From assembly GCF_036323735.1 (NCBI RefSeq), contig NC_086021.1, positions 154,962,476-155,026,475 of the forward strand: a stretch of DNA of 64,000 nt. The letters are read 5' to 3'. This stretch comes from Rattus norvegicus. Taxonomy: Eukaryota > Chordata > Mammalia > Rodentia > Muridae. Under the pieces are notes generated by a model. It was given only the letters and a program-made list of their open reading frames with translations. It did no database searches and was not told the origin of the DNA. Positions 1-11,300 of this stretch are shown piece after piece; position 1 is the first letter of the stretch, and every line of letters begins with the position of its first letter. The translations under genes were made by a program, and so were the position numbers.

Positions 1-885
1 TGGACTTTAGTAAAAAAAATAAAAATAAAGCTAAACTTTAAAAATGTTGTGGTCTGGTGTCTGATTACCTCAGCTGAAGTATTGACTTATGGTGCCTATA
101 CAGATTTATTTACAGTGCCAACTTAGACAGAAAGCAATTCCTACAATTAGATGTCAAGAGCCAGTCAGTGTCAAGGCATGTTTTAAGAGGATATGGTTAG
201 CACTTTAAGAGAAGCATTTATTACATTAGCATATTACTAATACATCTGTGAATATTTACATTATTACAAATTTCATGCTTGTGTTTTAGTTTTAAGGACT
301 TCTAAATCTCTTACTTAGGGATCATTTTGTTAAAAAATTCAAGTTGAAGTTTTTTTAACTGAAGACTCTATACTCAGCATATTTTAAGTGATAAATCACA
401 GCAGAATTCAGTCTAGATCTTATTCCCCTTCATTTGAGTACACGAAGTCCTAAATGCATGTTTAGGATTCACACACAGCTATTTTTGTTTAACTACCAAA
501 ACAAACTTAGACCAGACACCTTTCCGAGAAGACTGAGGCTTTGTCTCAGTTTTTCTAGACTAATATTGTAAGATTTCTTTTTGACTTTCCCACTTAGGAC
601 ATTTGTTCTTTGGAACACAGCTAATGCACACTTGTTAATTTTTTATTATGTGGGAAAGAAATTCACCTTTGAAAACAGGCATTTGGAAGCTGTGGAATTC
701 ATTGCTGATGCTGGTGAAAGCAGCAGGATCATTTTATTGTTGGAACAGAGTTTTCATTAGGACTGTCAACCTTTGTATAATAATTTCACTCCACGTTATA
801 GTAATGAATCCTACTATTAATGTCTGGCTTTCCAAACATTAATGCTGCCTTCTAAATAAAGTCCTGTATCTTCCAAGGGAGCATG
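1..885 (+). other. Possible 3' end of Xrn2 mRNA (3' UTR), or unique intergenic DNA
   Basis: This is AT-rich unique sequence with no recognisable interspersed repeat and no long reading frame. It ends in an AATAAA at 855-860, followed about 25 bases later by a GT-rich stretch (tgtgtttt near 884), which is the layout of a mammalian cleavage and polyadenylation site on the plus strand. In mammals Xrn2 lies next to Nkx2-4 in convergent orientation with a few kilobases between the 3' ends, so this could be the end of the Xrn2 3' UTR. No Xrn2 coding sequence is visible in any frame, so the assignment rests on synteny recalled from knowledge, not on homology seen here. Confidence 0.38.
855..860 (+). 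terminator. Candidate polyadenylation signal AATAAA
   Basis: A canonical hexamer is followed at a suitable distance by a GT-rich downstream element. It would end the plus-strand transcript proposed for 1-885. Confidence 0.35.
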
Positions 886-3782
886 TGTTTTACTTTATAT
901 AGTTTTCATGGATTCTCCAAACCCACACTAATGCTTTTTATTTCCCCAATTCACTGGTTTTGATTTTTTAGTTTTGGCTGAAGAAGTCTAAGTAAAAGGC
1001 ATAATGGAACTAGCTGACAATAGGCTCCCTCTTGTGAAACAGGTGGGTGTGTCCAGGGAACATTTGCCCAGTTCCTGAACTCATAGATCCTCTGCCCATC
1101 TCTTACTGTTAGAAGAGAAAAATGCTGTTACTTCAGTAAAGTGCTGTTTAAAGCTTTGGACGATATTTACCGATGTAAATGTTCCCTCAAGTTTTAGTCT
1201 TGCAGGCAACAGGCTAGTTTTGCTACTTGTATTCCATTGTTACCTTTGGGGCATCTTTTTTCGGGGGTTGTCACTAAATTGTTTTAAGTCAGTACCTGGG
1301 GGCATGCTAAGAGGACCTAGTAAGGAAAAAGCAACCTCCTTAGCTCTGGAGCCCCAAAGGGGTGATGTGAAAGTACAAAACCTTGTGCAAATGGGTATTA
1401 GACTGCCATTAAGCTTTTCAAGGGCAAATAGGATATAATGACATGTAGGTTAATTTTCTTGAAAAACCTGGAATATTCATAACACAGCTGGTAGGAATCC
1501 TCCCACTTTTTGAGGGAGGTCAGATGCTCAGGGATTTGGCTAAGATGAAGGTTTGGGATGCACAAGGATTTTGCAGCTGAGGCTGAGCTGCCTGGGAACA
1601 GAGGGCTGGCAGGGTTATTGAGGGTGTGAGCTGCTCCTCATAGTCAAGGTTGTGCTGTATCCTGATTTCACCTCCCTGTCGAATATGGAAGCTGAGGCAA
1701 TTGGCCCAACATCTCCCCTAAGCCTAGAATTTCAGCCTACCCAGGAGTAAGGTGTGTGGAATCTCGGACCTTCAGTCTTGGGGACATTGTAGCATCATTT
1801 CACTGGATGCAGTACCACAGTCTTCATATTTACAGTTCTCCAGGCAAGTGCACATGCTGAACCTGTAGAAAATCAGAAACATGTCCTGCCTCACCCTCAC
1901 TCCAGATTTCTGTTTAAAATTCGGAAGTCTTGACTAATCAAATTCATCTGTGCCTAGAAATCTAATCCGTAATTAAAGGCCACAGAGTGGCTTTGCAACT
2001 ATACCTTGACTTCTGCCCATTCTGAATGGGTCAGAAAACCAAGGTGCTGTATTCCTGGTGACTGATTGCATCCTCTATTTCTAACACAAAGTAACAAGTG
2101 GCCCATTGAAATATGCTTCCTCCATTCACCATTAATTCCAACATGTTTTGTGGCTGTTTTTCTATACCCTACTTTCTGAATTGGAGTAAAAAGATAACAT
2201 GCCTTAATTCGTATGTATGAAATGGCACTACTGCAAAATTGGGCACATTAAGCTTATGCAGCTTAACTGTTAATTTTTTTTATTAGAAGTTGCCTAACAA
2301 TTACTAAGGTTATAGAGATTAAAAAAAAAAAACGTTTCACTCCATTTCAGATAAATTCTTTAAATCAAAACTGAACAAAACTAAAACCCGTATGTCAGAA
2401 ACTTTCATTAAATCACCATTAAATTTAGAAAACATAACCTGGAGATCACAAAGAACTCTCCATACTCAACTGGAAAGAGGAGTGCGAGGTTCCCCAGTCT
2501 GGGTATCTCTGAAATTTCCCCAGACTGATACTCACCAGTTCTCACTAGCAGTAAAATGACTTCTTATGTTTTACAAATGTATCAGTTCTCTGTCTTACCA
2601 GGACTGAGGATGGTAATCACAGTGTTTCAAAAAAAAAAAAAAAAGAAACAAACTAAATTTAAATAATTTACATACAGAGGTCCAATGATACCGTGGCATT
2701 AAATAGCAGGACAATATTATCTGTGCTTTGTATGTGAACTGGAATTTATATCACTGCCACATAATGTATTACTTTCTCATATGCACAAATTCTTATCAAA
2801 ATTAAATCTATATGCTTTTTAATATAATTATGGTCCAAAATTTACTTTTAGAGCCATTACTGTTCAGTGCAGTTAACAAAGCAAGCCTATGGAAGATGTT
2901 TGTACTTAGTGAACTGAATTGAGTCTCTGATTTGCTTTAAATTGAAAGTAAACAGATACTAGCAGAATGGAGTTTGAACACAGCTGTGTTAACTACTTGT
3001 TCTGACCTTTAGATTGTAGTTCTAAGCAAAGCCTTAAATAGGACAACTGGGTTACACTCTTACCCTTGCGTATATAAACCATCCTTGTGGTGTCCTTCAA
3101 ATTTGCACACTCTCATACTTTAATTTACATCCTAATGAAGATTACATGCAGTACCTACAATCCCTGCCGTTACTCCCTGCAACTTTCAGTCTGCATTTTG
3201 GTTTCTACGCCTCCACTAGAAAAGATGTTAGACCCCAAAATGTACTGCAAAATGTCACATCTGCAGAGTTAGCATTTCTGAAACCCGGTTTTGCTATGGC
3301 CTCTGCTAAACTTTGAGAGGGCTTTGTTCCACCCAGCCCCAGCTCCAGTTCTCCCTCTTGGTTGTGGAGACACTTATCCTCCTCTTCAGTTAATGAGTTT
3401 CACCTAGTCTAGCCGTTTGTATTTTTATAAAGGATCTGTGAAGCACCAACTGCAAACGAAGGAAAAGGCTTTTGCTTTGCATTAATCAGAAAGTGGAATT
3501 CTATAGTAAAAAACGTTTCTTTTAATGTTTCAGGAATCGAACCTTTTCCTAACGTCAGGATGTGCTCAGTAAGTCTCTGGGTGTAGAATGTTAAGCCCTC
3601 TGCAGCAATTACCTCAAGCTTGGGGTTTTTTACTACTTAAATGCTGAATGGAAAAAGATATGGCTACAGTAAATATACTTTCAGAAAATGGTAAATGGCA
3701 AAAAATTGTTTGCTTCTGGTGACATTATTTCCAGTAGAATTCATTTAATTTAAAGGATTCTTTGTCTGGAAATAAGCTGTGG

Positions 3783-3838
<56 letters not shown>

Positions 3839-5240
3839 ACTGTTAAAGGTTTATTTTCCTTAAGGTCTGGATGCTCACAGACCTAAATCCATTGTTGTTT
3901 TTGTTAGTGTTGGTCTGTTAAAAAAATTATTAAAAATGGTGTGAATTTTTAAATCATTTGCTAGAGGGAGTATAATCAAACAGATGAAAACAAAGCACTT
4001 TGAACTACAGCACATCAGTAATAGTTTTCCCAGCAAAATTAACACTGATTTCTGGAGTCAATCTAGTAGTAATGCAAAAACTCAAACTGAGAGATTTTTC
4101 TGTATGTTTATCGCACCACTTTAAGTCTAACTTGTCTACTGAGATTATATTAAATAACTTTAAAATTAAATCTCATTCTCCAAAAATGCACAATGATGGT
4201 TTGATGAAAGACAATCTCTTTGCTCCATGCCCCCTCCCTTTTCTTGCCTTGAAAGGAACTGGAGTTAATTTTTTTTCAAGAGAATTTACATAAAATAAAT
4301 TTTGGAGAAAGGGCAAGTTTGACTTCTATGTACCTTCCTATGCAGTCACTTTGAACTTTCCAGAAAAATGTTTAAACCATGAGAAGAAATTGAGTGTTTC
4401 ACACTCAAACTTGTTCTTCTAAAAACTCAAATGTAGAAGAGGTTTGGTATCTCTGGTGACCACCTGTTTTGATTATTTGAAAGCATGTTTTGCCCATATT
4501 ATTTCCTTAACTTTCATTGATTCTCTAAGTTCACACTATTCGGTCAGCTTTATTTCCTCCAATATGATTACCTTAATAATGAGTAAAGGAGCTGTGTTGC
4601 CACACTGCCAAGAGGAAAAAGTAAAAAAAAAATCCCTACAACACTTAAAAAGAAGTGACCTCTTGACTTTTAGAAAAAGTACTTAAGGCCCTTTTAAAGT
4701 TATATTTAAATATCCATTTGAAATACTGAAAATATAAATTGGCATATTAAAGAGTAAATACATTTATTTATGTGATAAAACACCGATAAAATTGCTGCAA
4801 CTTCCACTGAGCAATATGGTGGAAACGTGCAATTATCTTACTTTTCCTGTGTATTTTGATTACAAGTCAGTAAATCGTCTTATTCTTTTTGACATGCTTT
4901 GAAACAGATTGGTAGTAATATTGTTAATTTTGCTTGTTTGTTCTAGTACTTTTGTCAAGGAGTCCAAATTCAGGTAAAAATACTTTAAAGAGAATAAATG
5001 CCATGGTTTTAGAAGGGAAGGGTATGTTTATCAGCTGATTTGGAAAGGCTAGATTCTATATAAAACGTATTTTATAACCCTTTTTAAAAATGATGTACTG
5101 CATCTTGGGGTGGGTGGGGGTTGTGCTCTTCTGGGACAATATACAATTACTTGGTTGCCTAATAATTAACAAAAATATTTTAAAATCAGCATTTAAATGT
5201 AAAAACGGTAACGATCCATATAATTAGTATTTCAATTCTT
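886..5240. other. Unique intergenic stretch, no gene seen
   Basis: No exon, SINE or LINE could be recognised in this 4.3-kb interval. It holds one long TG microsatellite and short A runs at about 2320 and 2629-2644. All open frames are short and have no recognisable domains. It lies between the putative Xrn2 3' end and the Nkx2-4 3' UTR and may hold conserved non-coding elements, which cannot be judged without alignment. Confidence 0.6.
3787..3835. repeat. (TG)24 microsatellite
   Basis: This is a perfect TG dinucleotide tract about 2 kb downstream of the Nkx2-4 stop codon. Such tracts are length-polymorphic and can adopt Z-DNA. Confidence 0.97.
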
Positions 5241-5776
5241 TTTATTCCATTTCTCTATTTCACCCAAATGGCAGTTATTCCTCAGCAATCATGTTGCTGT
5301 GTATATGATCCATTTTGGGCTACAATTCAATTTACTTTCAATCAAGCATTAACGAAATTGCACTTAGGGGAGGGGCTTTGCAAATTAATCTCCCAAAATA
5401 AATTCCACTTCAAGGATTCATCGTGAAAGCTGGTTGATTTATAGAGATACAAACACCAACAAAGTTTCCAACTTCTAAAACTCTGAGAGCTTTGGTTCGG
5501 AACGTGGTGAATGTGGATTCCCGTCAGTTCTTCGCATAACTTAGGAACTTCTGAAAGAAGAGAAATCACCACCTCAAAGTGTGGTGTCACATTATTCGGT
5601 CTGGAGCTGTCGCCTCTCCCACCCCCAGTAAAGAGGTTCAGAGCAGACTGACCCTCTTCGCGACTCATTCGTTCTTATCTCCATGCACTAAAGGGCCAGC
5701 TTCTGTACATTTCCCCATCCGTTCTTGCAGTTTCTTGGCGGATCCTGCGAGTCGCAGGCAGACCCCCGGGGGCTCA
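5241..5776 (-). other. Nkx2-4: Presumed Nkx2-4 3' UTR
   Basis: The sequence after the Nkx2-4 stop codon on the minus strand contains no repeat. An AATAAA on the minus strand (seen as tttatt at 5241-5246) is a candidate polyadenylation signal and would give a 3' UTR of about 0.5 kb. The true end cannot be fixed from sequence alone. Confidence 0.4.
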
Positions 5777-7243
5777 TCACCACGTTCTGCCATAGAGCAG
5801 GTTGGCGCCGAGCACGCCTCCGCCATAGTCCCCGGTGGCGGTGTCCAGGGCCGCTAAGCCGCCCCCGGGACCGTGCAGAGCGGGCGGGCTGGACGAAAGC
5901 TCCTCGAGCTCTGACGCGGGCGTCGGGGCCTGCGGCTGCTGGCCGCCCTGGCCAGGCGTCGGGGTGCCCGCGCCGTTCTGGCACGGCTTGCCGTCCTTCA
6001 CCAGCACCGGTACGGCCACGCGGCGCGGCGACGGCGGCGGCGGAGGCGGTGGAGGACCCAGGCCGCCCTCCTGTTGCAGCTGCTGTGCCGCCTTGTCCTT
6101 GGCCTGTCTCTTCATCTTGTAGCGATGGTTCTGGAACCAGATCTTGACCTGCGTGGGCGTCAGGTGGATCATGCTGGCGAGGTGCTCGCGCTCGGGCGCC
6201 GACAGGTACTTCTGCTGCTTGAAGCGCCGCTCCAGCTCGTAGACCTGAGCTTGCGAGAAGAGCACTCGGCGCTTCCTTCGCGGCGCGGCCGCGTGCAGCG
6301 GTGCCAGAGACTTGGCGGCGTCCGCGATGCCGGTCAGCGAACCCATGCCGGCCACGTTCACACCCGCCGACGGCCCCATGAACCTGGAGACTGGGGAGGG
6401 GGCCCAAAAAGGACGGCCGGTGAGCCCCGAGCCTGCGAGAACCGCTCCCGCCGTCGCCCCGCTCGCTTTAAGTGATGGCACGGGGGCCCCGACTGCATCG
6501 CGGGACCCCTCGAGCGCCGCGGCCCGCGCCCCACTCTCTCCGCGTGCCCAGGGGCCCGGCAACCCCCGCGCGCCCCAGGGGTCTCCCAAGAAACCCCGCG
6601 CGTCCCAGGCCGCCCTGCGCGTCCCAAACCTCGACCCAGAACCCCTCACGAGCCCTAGGCCGCGTCCCAGGACACCCCGCGCGTCGGCCCTCGGGCGCCG
6701 CTGACTAGAACGCCAGCACCCTCGCGCCCCGGCTGTGGCGGGAAAAGCCCGCGCCGCCAGCCTGCCCTCAGTCCCGCGCTTCTGGCCCCGCTCACTTGAC
6801 GAGTAGCGCGGGTCCGTGTTGGCGCCGTACCAGCCGGTGGCCGCGGCCGCCGCGCCGCCCCGCATGCCGTCCGTGTAGGCGGGCAGCTCACCCATGTTGC
6901 CCAGGCCGCCGTTGCAGTAGCTGCCCATTGCGCTGTGCGGGAACTGCGAGACGCCGGGAGGCATGTGGTAGGTGGCGGCCGCCGCCGCTGCCGCTGCCGC
7001 TGCCGCTGCCGCCGCCGCCGCGTTGTGTCCGGCCATGGCGTGGGGCGGCTGCATGCCGGCCACGGCCGCCGCCTGCGAGGAGGGGCCAGTCGGTGGCGCG
7101 CGGTAGGCGGCGGCCCCCAGGGGCGCCCCCAGGCCAGGCGGCGCACCGTCCATGACGCCGCCGAACTTCTTGTAGGTCTCCTCGATGGGGCTCAGGATGT
7201 CGGACACAGAGAAGGGCGTCGTGTGCTTGGGGCTCAACGACAT
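5777..7243 (-). CDS. Nkx2-4: NK2 homeobox 4 transcription factor, two coding exons
   Basis: Nkx2-4 is a nuclear sequence-specific DNA-binding factor of the NK2 class, closely related to Nkx2-1 and expressed in developing ventral forebrain. Coding exon 1 is 7243-6796 (448 nt) and exon 2 is 6390-5777 (614 nt). The donor reads GTGAGC and the acceptor CCCCAG, splitting an Ile codon after residue 149, for a 353-residue product (human NKX2-4 is about the same length). Seen in order: the TN repressor motif FSVSDILSP (residues 11-19), a 16-alanine tract encoded at 6974-7021, a 60-residue homeodomain (187-246) with the NK2-diagnostic Tyr54 in WFQNHRY, a run of eight prolines, the NK2-specific domain [14 protein letters not shown] (272-285), and the C-terminal LLYGRTW shared with Nkx2-1. 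The ATG at 7243 has G at -3 and matches the family N-terminus. Two consecutive TGA codons end the frame. I chose Nkx2-4 over Nkx2-1 because of the [13 protein letters not shown] region and the poly-Ala/poly-Pro layout. Confidence 0.96.
   Translation of the reverse strand: MSLSPKHTTPFSVSDILSPIEETYKKFGGVMDGAPPGLGAPLGAAAYRAPPTGPSSQAAAVAGMQPPHAMAGHNAAAAAAAAAAAAAAAATYHMPPGVSQFPHSAMGSYCNGGLGNMGELPAYTDGMRGGAAAAATGWYGANTDPRYSSSERGQKRGTEGRLAARAFPATAGARGCWRSSQRRPRADARGVLGRGLGLVRGSGSRFGTRRAAWDARGFLGDPWGARGLPGPWARGESGARAAALEGSRDAVGAPVPSLKASGATAGAVLAGSGLTGRPFWAPSPVSRFMGPSAGVNVAGMGSLTGIADAAKSLAPLHAAAPRRKRRVLFSQAQVYELERRFKQQKYLSAPEREHLASMIHLTPTQVKIWFQNHRYKMKRQAKDKAAQQLQQEGGLGPPPPPPPPSPRRVAVPVLVKDGKPCQNGAGTPTPGQGGQQPQAPTPASELEELSSSPPALHGPGGGLAALDTATGDYGGGVLGANLLYGRTW
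6391..6795 (-). other. Nkx2-4: Nkx2-4 intron, open in the exon frame
   Basis: The intron is 405 nt (135 codons), GC-rich, with GT at its start and AG at its end. Its length is a multiple of three and it contains no stop in the frame shared by both exons, so exon 1, intron and exon 2 form one 488-codon frame. The intronic translation is rich in Gly, Arg and Ala and resembles no domain, as expected from GC-rich non-coding DNA. Confidence 0.9.
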
Positions 7244-8206
7244 GGCTCGGCGGACAGCCAGGTAGGGGGGCCCGGGGCGGGCGCGGGCGGGACGCGGCGG
7301 CCGCTGGTCGCCGCCACTTCGGCCCGGCGGCAGCGCCAGTGGAGAGCTGTCCGCGGCGCGGCGAGCCCCCGAGCTGCGGGATCTTGGGTTTATTTTAGTC
7401 CAGCGCCAGGTTTACGACAGACTCGGGGGGCGGAGCAATATCCCCAACGAGCAAACAATGGTCATTGACATCTTTTTCTCTCACCCCCCTTCCCCATAAC
7501 GGAGGCAAAAAAGGTAAAGGGCCAGTTGGGTGTTTCTTGAAAATATCACCTCCCCTTTCTATCTCCATCCTTCGCTCTCCTATCCAGGTTACCTTAGCCC
7601 TGGAGAAATAAAAACTCTGAGGCCACTGAAAGACCCACGCTTGTTTCGTGCATACTGGGAGTTTTCCTAAAGTGACTTTGTAGCAAAGTTCAGTACAACG
7701 TGGAGGGTGGGGGGTGGGGGAGAACAAACAGCTGTTAAGTTTGGGAGGGGGATGATTTGCAGGGCTCACCTCCTTTCTAGCTACCAGCCCCTCACTGGCT
7801 CCATCAGCTAAAGTGTTAAAAAAAAAAAAAAGGCTCTTGGGTCCCACCATAAGAGCAGATAAAGAGGAGAGGTACAATGACAGTCCTCTGGCATTGTAGG
7901 GCTCTCTAATTTATGCATCGTTAGATCCTTTAAAGCATCATTTTGTAGGCAACCTAACGGACACTTCCAAATTAGCTCAAAGTATCCAAATCTAAAGAAG
8001 AGGGACAACACACACAGATACTGGCTTACAGAGATGCTGGCTTGTAAGTATGCTGTTTCTACTCTCAGGCTAGAAACTGAACAAGATAAAGTGTATTTGC
8101 TAAAAACGTCTCATATTTAATTTGCACCTTCATTACCTCTATCTTTTCTTTGTCCCCATTCCCAGAATCTGACTTACAGTTTATTCTTCTGTCACTACTC
8201 TACTAT
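7244..8206 (-). promoter_or_regulatory. Nkx2-4: Nkx2-4 5' flank and presumed promoter
   Basis: The first 150 bases upstream of the ATG are GC-rich. An AT-rich element near 7390-7398 reads CTAAAATA on the minus strand, about 150 bp above the start codon, and could act as a weak TATA-like element. Further upstream the sequence is unique, with no repeat. The transcription start site cannot be placed. Confidence 0.35.
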
Positions 8207-8287
8207 GAGAGAGGGAGGGAAAGAGAAAGAGACAGAGGGAGGGTAGGGGAAGGGAGAGAGGGGGAGGGAGGAAAAGAGGGAGGGAGG

Positions 8288-8342
<55 letters not shown>
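8207..8342. repeat. Purine tract with (GA)n, upstream of Nkx2-4
   Basis: The plus strand is purine over 136 bases with only two pyrimidine interruptions (a C near 8233 and a T near 8244), and it ends in a perfect GA run of about 50 bases. Long homopurine mirror repeats can form triplex (H-) DNA. It lies about 1 kb upstream of the Nkx2-4 start codon. Confidence 0.95.
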
Positions 8343-8345
<3 letters not shown>

Positions 8346-11300
8346 AAGTATGTTTTTTGTAATGGATCTTTTTGGTGGTGTTGGGAAAATAACCTGTTTA
8401 AGGGGTATCAACATTGATGTGGATGCAGAAAGAAGGTTAAAACAGCAGCTCATCTTGAAAAATGCAAACCCATAAGCTAATTTTTTTTAAAAAAAGTGTT
8501 GTCTCTTGGTATACAAATGTTCCTGCATAACAAAGAACTTAAACTTTTTGAACTTACAGAAAGTGCCGAGCAAGACAAAAGACAAAGAAGTGTGCAGGCA
8601 CCAGTAAAACTGGAAAACATGGGGATGAGAGGGAAACAAAGACACGTTTTAAAAGTTTTCCTGGAAACTGGAAATGTTTCTTCTGCAAGATTTTATTGTG
8701 TCTAAAAACCAAAGAGTAACTACCAAAGTTTAACCTGGCAGCACGTGCCTTGAAGATCTGAGCAGTTCAGCATTATCTTTTTCTTGGTTTCCTGTGGTTT
8801 GAATGTCCTTGGTGGTTTTGTCTTATTATTTTAATCAACAACTGTGTTCATTTCAGTGTACTTTTGCAAAGAATCTGCCTTTTGTAGGGAGAAAAAGACC
8901 TATGATCACTCGTGGAAAGAAAAGGACAACCAGAGTAGTGGTTAATATTTTAAAACACTGTGAGACAAAATGCCAGCTTCTAGCAGTTGTTTACAGACAT
9001 CAGTTACTGCCTTAACAAGGTTAGTATTGCTACAGTCTGACATAATGCTACTTTTACAGGTCTTTCCTGAACTTGAGACACTTGAGCTAGGTCACTTATG
9101 CTGGAACTGCCTACTTATATTTCTTGAACTAATGATATACAAAGAAGCCTTTACGGGGGAGGGCACTCAAATGCTGGGATCCTTTTACAGTGTGGGTTTT
9201 AAACTTTGTTTTGCTTTAAATTGTATTCTTTACTACTTACTAGATTAAAAGCAACAGAAAGTAATCTTAAACTTTAAACAAAGATAAGTATAGTTTTCAT
9301 AATATCTGTGAATATGAAAGTCTCTTGCAAGTCATTTTATGTTTCAAGTTTGGACACATTTAAAAATGAAACAATTATCATAAACTTCATGTTGATGAGC
9401 TATCCAAGCCAGAAAAAATAGTTATAGTTCTTTCAGATGATTTTGTTTTCAAGTTACACATTTTATCTTGTGACATTTTATTTGTAAAACTTCAGTGTGA
9501 CAATTTTATAAGTGTTTATACTATATTTTATTCAGTTTATCAGTGCACTCAGATCTGGAGGTTTCCTACTATAAGGTGAAAATATAAAACAAAACAGAAT
9601 TTCTGCCAAAATTCACTTTCTGACTGCTTAGGAACATCATAGGCCAAGGAGAATTCCTCTCCTGGACATGAAATGTTCTGAAAGGAAAAAAAAATCTTAA
9701 AATCTTCCACATTTTCTTTTATCAGTTATTTGCATCTTACCCTAGAAATTTGACATCTTTAAAATGTTGTTATTTGGATGTGTGTAGATGAGTTTGATAA
9801 TAGACTCTGGAGAATGTATACATGTACATCTAATGATAAAATAGTATGATACTCTGTTGAAGATTTCCATCAAACTCATTTCATCCAATTATTCTCTGCC
9901 CAAATTGTGAATGGAAGTTTCTAGTTAGTGATTGTTAAACACCGTTGACTATGTGTTGTGAAAATGTATTTCTCAGGAATGCTTTCTTGTTATTCCCTTC
10001 CCTTCTCTTAGCACTTAGCAGAAAGAAAGGAAAGAAAGAAACTCTTAAAGAGAATACAGTAGTGAAAAGAGATGGTTCTCCCTCTCCTACTCTAGTTTCC
10101 TTTCCCATTTCCTCTCCTCACAACACTTGACATTGTATTCTGCTAGGATTGGCTCCTGGTCTTGAAGTACAATGCTACTTTACATACAGGGGACAGCATG
10201 GATTTGGTTTTTTCCGTGCCTTGACTGTTTTCCATAGTTCAGATTTTTGTAGTTTCACACATCACACAACACTGGAAACTTACTAAAACAGCTTATAGCA
10301 GAAAAAGAAAATTTTCCTAGACAAAAAGATTCAGTAGGCTCATCCCCCTCCTTTTTTTTAAAACAAAAATTGACATTTATTGAAAATCTCTGATATATTA
10401 GTTAACTTTAGAAACAAAAATTCCTGGCAAGAAGCTAAACTAAACTAAAATACTAAAATCAGAAGAAAGAGCCTTCCTTGTAATTGGGATTTACTGTTGT
10501 CATGCAGCTCAGCCAGAGGGGCCTGGGAAAAGGGGAGTAACCTTGTGACAGACCCCCCTTTGAATTAGAGTTCCAGCTAGAACCAAGAGGGAGATTTTGT
10601 CTTTCTATGGTGGCACATAGATTGTCACTAGCTCCTGAATTTCTGCATCAGGGTGACTGTTCTTGAAAATATTACTCTTCTGAATAATCAAGAATATAAG
10701 TGCTGTTTAGAAATGAGACTTTTGCTGTACTTAGAAATTGTTTGAAATAGTTGTAAACTTATTTGATTAGTAAAATTCTCATGTTGGAGAAGTAGCTGTA
10801 ATATAACAATTGTGACCTTTTTTTAATTGGAAAGAAATAAAGAATCATGTCAATAGCACTAGTTTTGTGCAGCAAAATTTGAATGTATAAACAAAATGCT
10901 AAGGAGACAAAATGAAGTTTATTCTTAAATTTTTGATAATTTTATCAATTTCTGGAATTTAGTTCCCATTTTTGTTTATAGTTTTCCTAGATGCTTTTAG
11001 TTTTAATTGGTTGTTTAAATTATTTCACATTTCTTTGGCTAATTTTACTCATATATTTATGACTCTCTCTGTTACACAGTGCTACTTTCATATTTTCTTT
11101 ATAAAATACAGTCTTTGTGATTTAACTACCTACAAAAAGACTCTTGACTGAATCTGAAAAATATTCAGATATTTTTAGATGAAAAATATTATGCTTTCTC
11201 TTCAGTGGTAAGTCTAATCAATGGTTTTATTTTAAGTTAGTACAATTATTAATAGTACATTTTTTGAACATCATGAGAACAAATGGGAAATATCAGCAAT

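Larger units (their letters stand above)
5690..7400. promoter_or_regulatory. CpG island spanning Nkx2-4
   Basis: Base composition changes sharply from AT-rich flanks to dense CG dinucleotides across both exons, the intron and about 150 bases upstream of the start codon. Developmental homeobox genes usually lie inside such islands and are Polycomb-regulated in non-expressing cells. The boundaries are estimated by eye. Confidence 0.85.

Noticed and set aside
648..842. 64-codon plus-strand frame before the polyadenylation signal
   Set aside because: No domain or Xrn2 similarity is visible; more likely 3' UTR or intergenic sequence.
3787..3835. Regular short repeats that could suggest a CRISPR array (here and at the other microsatellites)
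   Set aside because: They are simple dinucleotide or tetranucleotide tracts without unique spacers, in a mammalian genome.
5688..6407. Several long open frames on both strands inside the Nkx2-4 CpG island (up to 239 codons)
   Set aside because: They are shadows of the Nkx2-4 coding exons in GC-rich, stop-poor DNA, with low-complexity Arg/Ala/Pro products and no family match.
6791..6800. TCAAGTG (an NK2-type binding core) at the Nkx2-4 exon 1 splice donor
   Set aside because: The match is fully explained by the splice donor and the Ser codons, and a 7-bp motif is frequent by chance.
7386..7398. TATA-box call for Nkx2-4
   Set aside because: The AT-rich element is isolated and no start-site evidence exists; mentioned only as weak support within the 5' flank.
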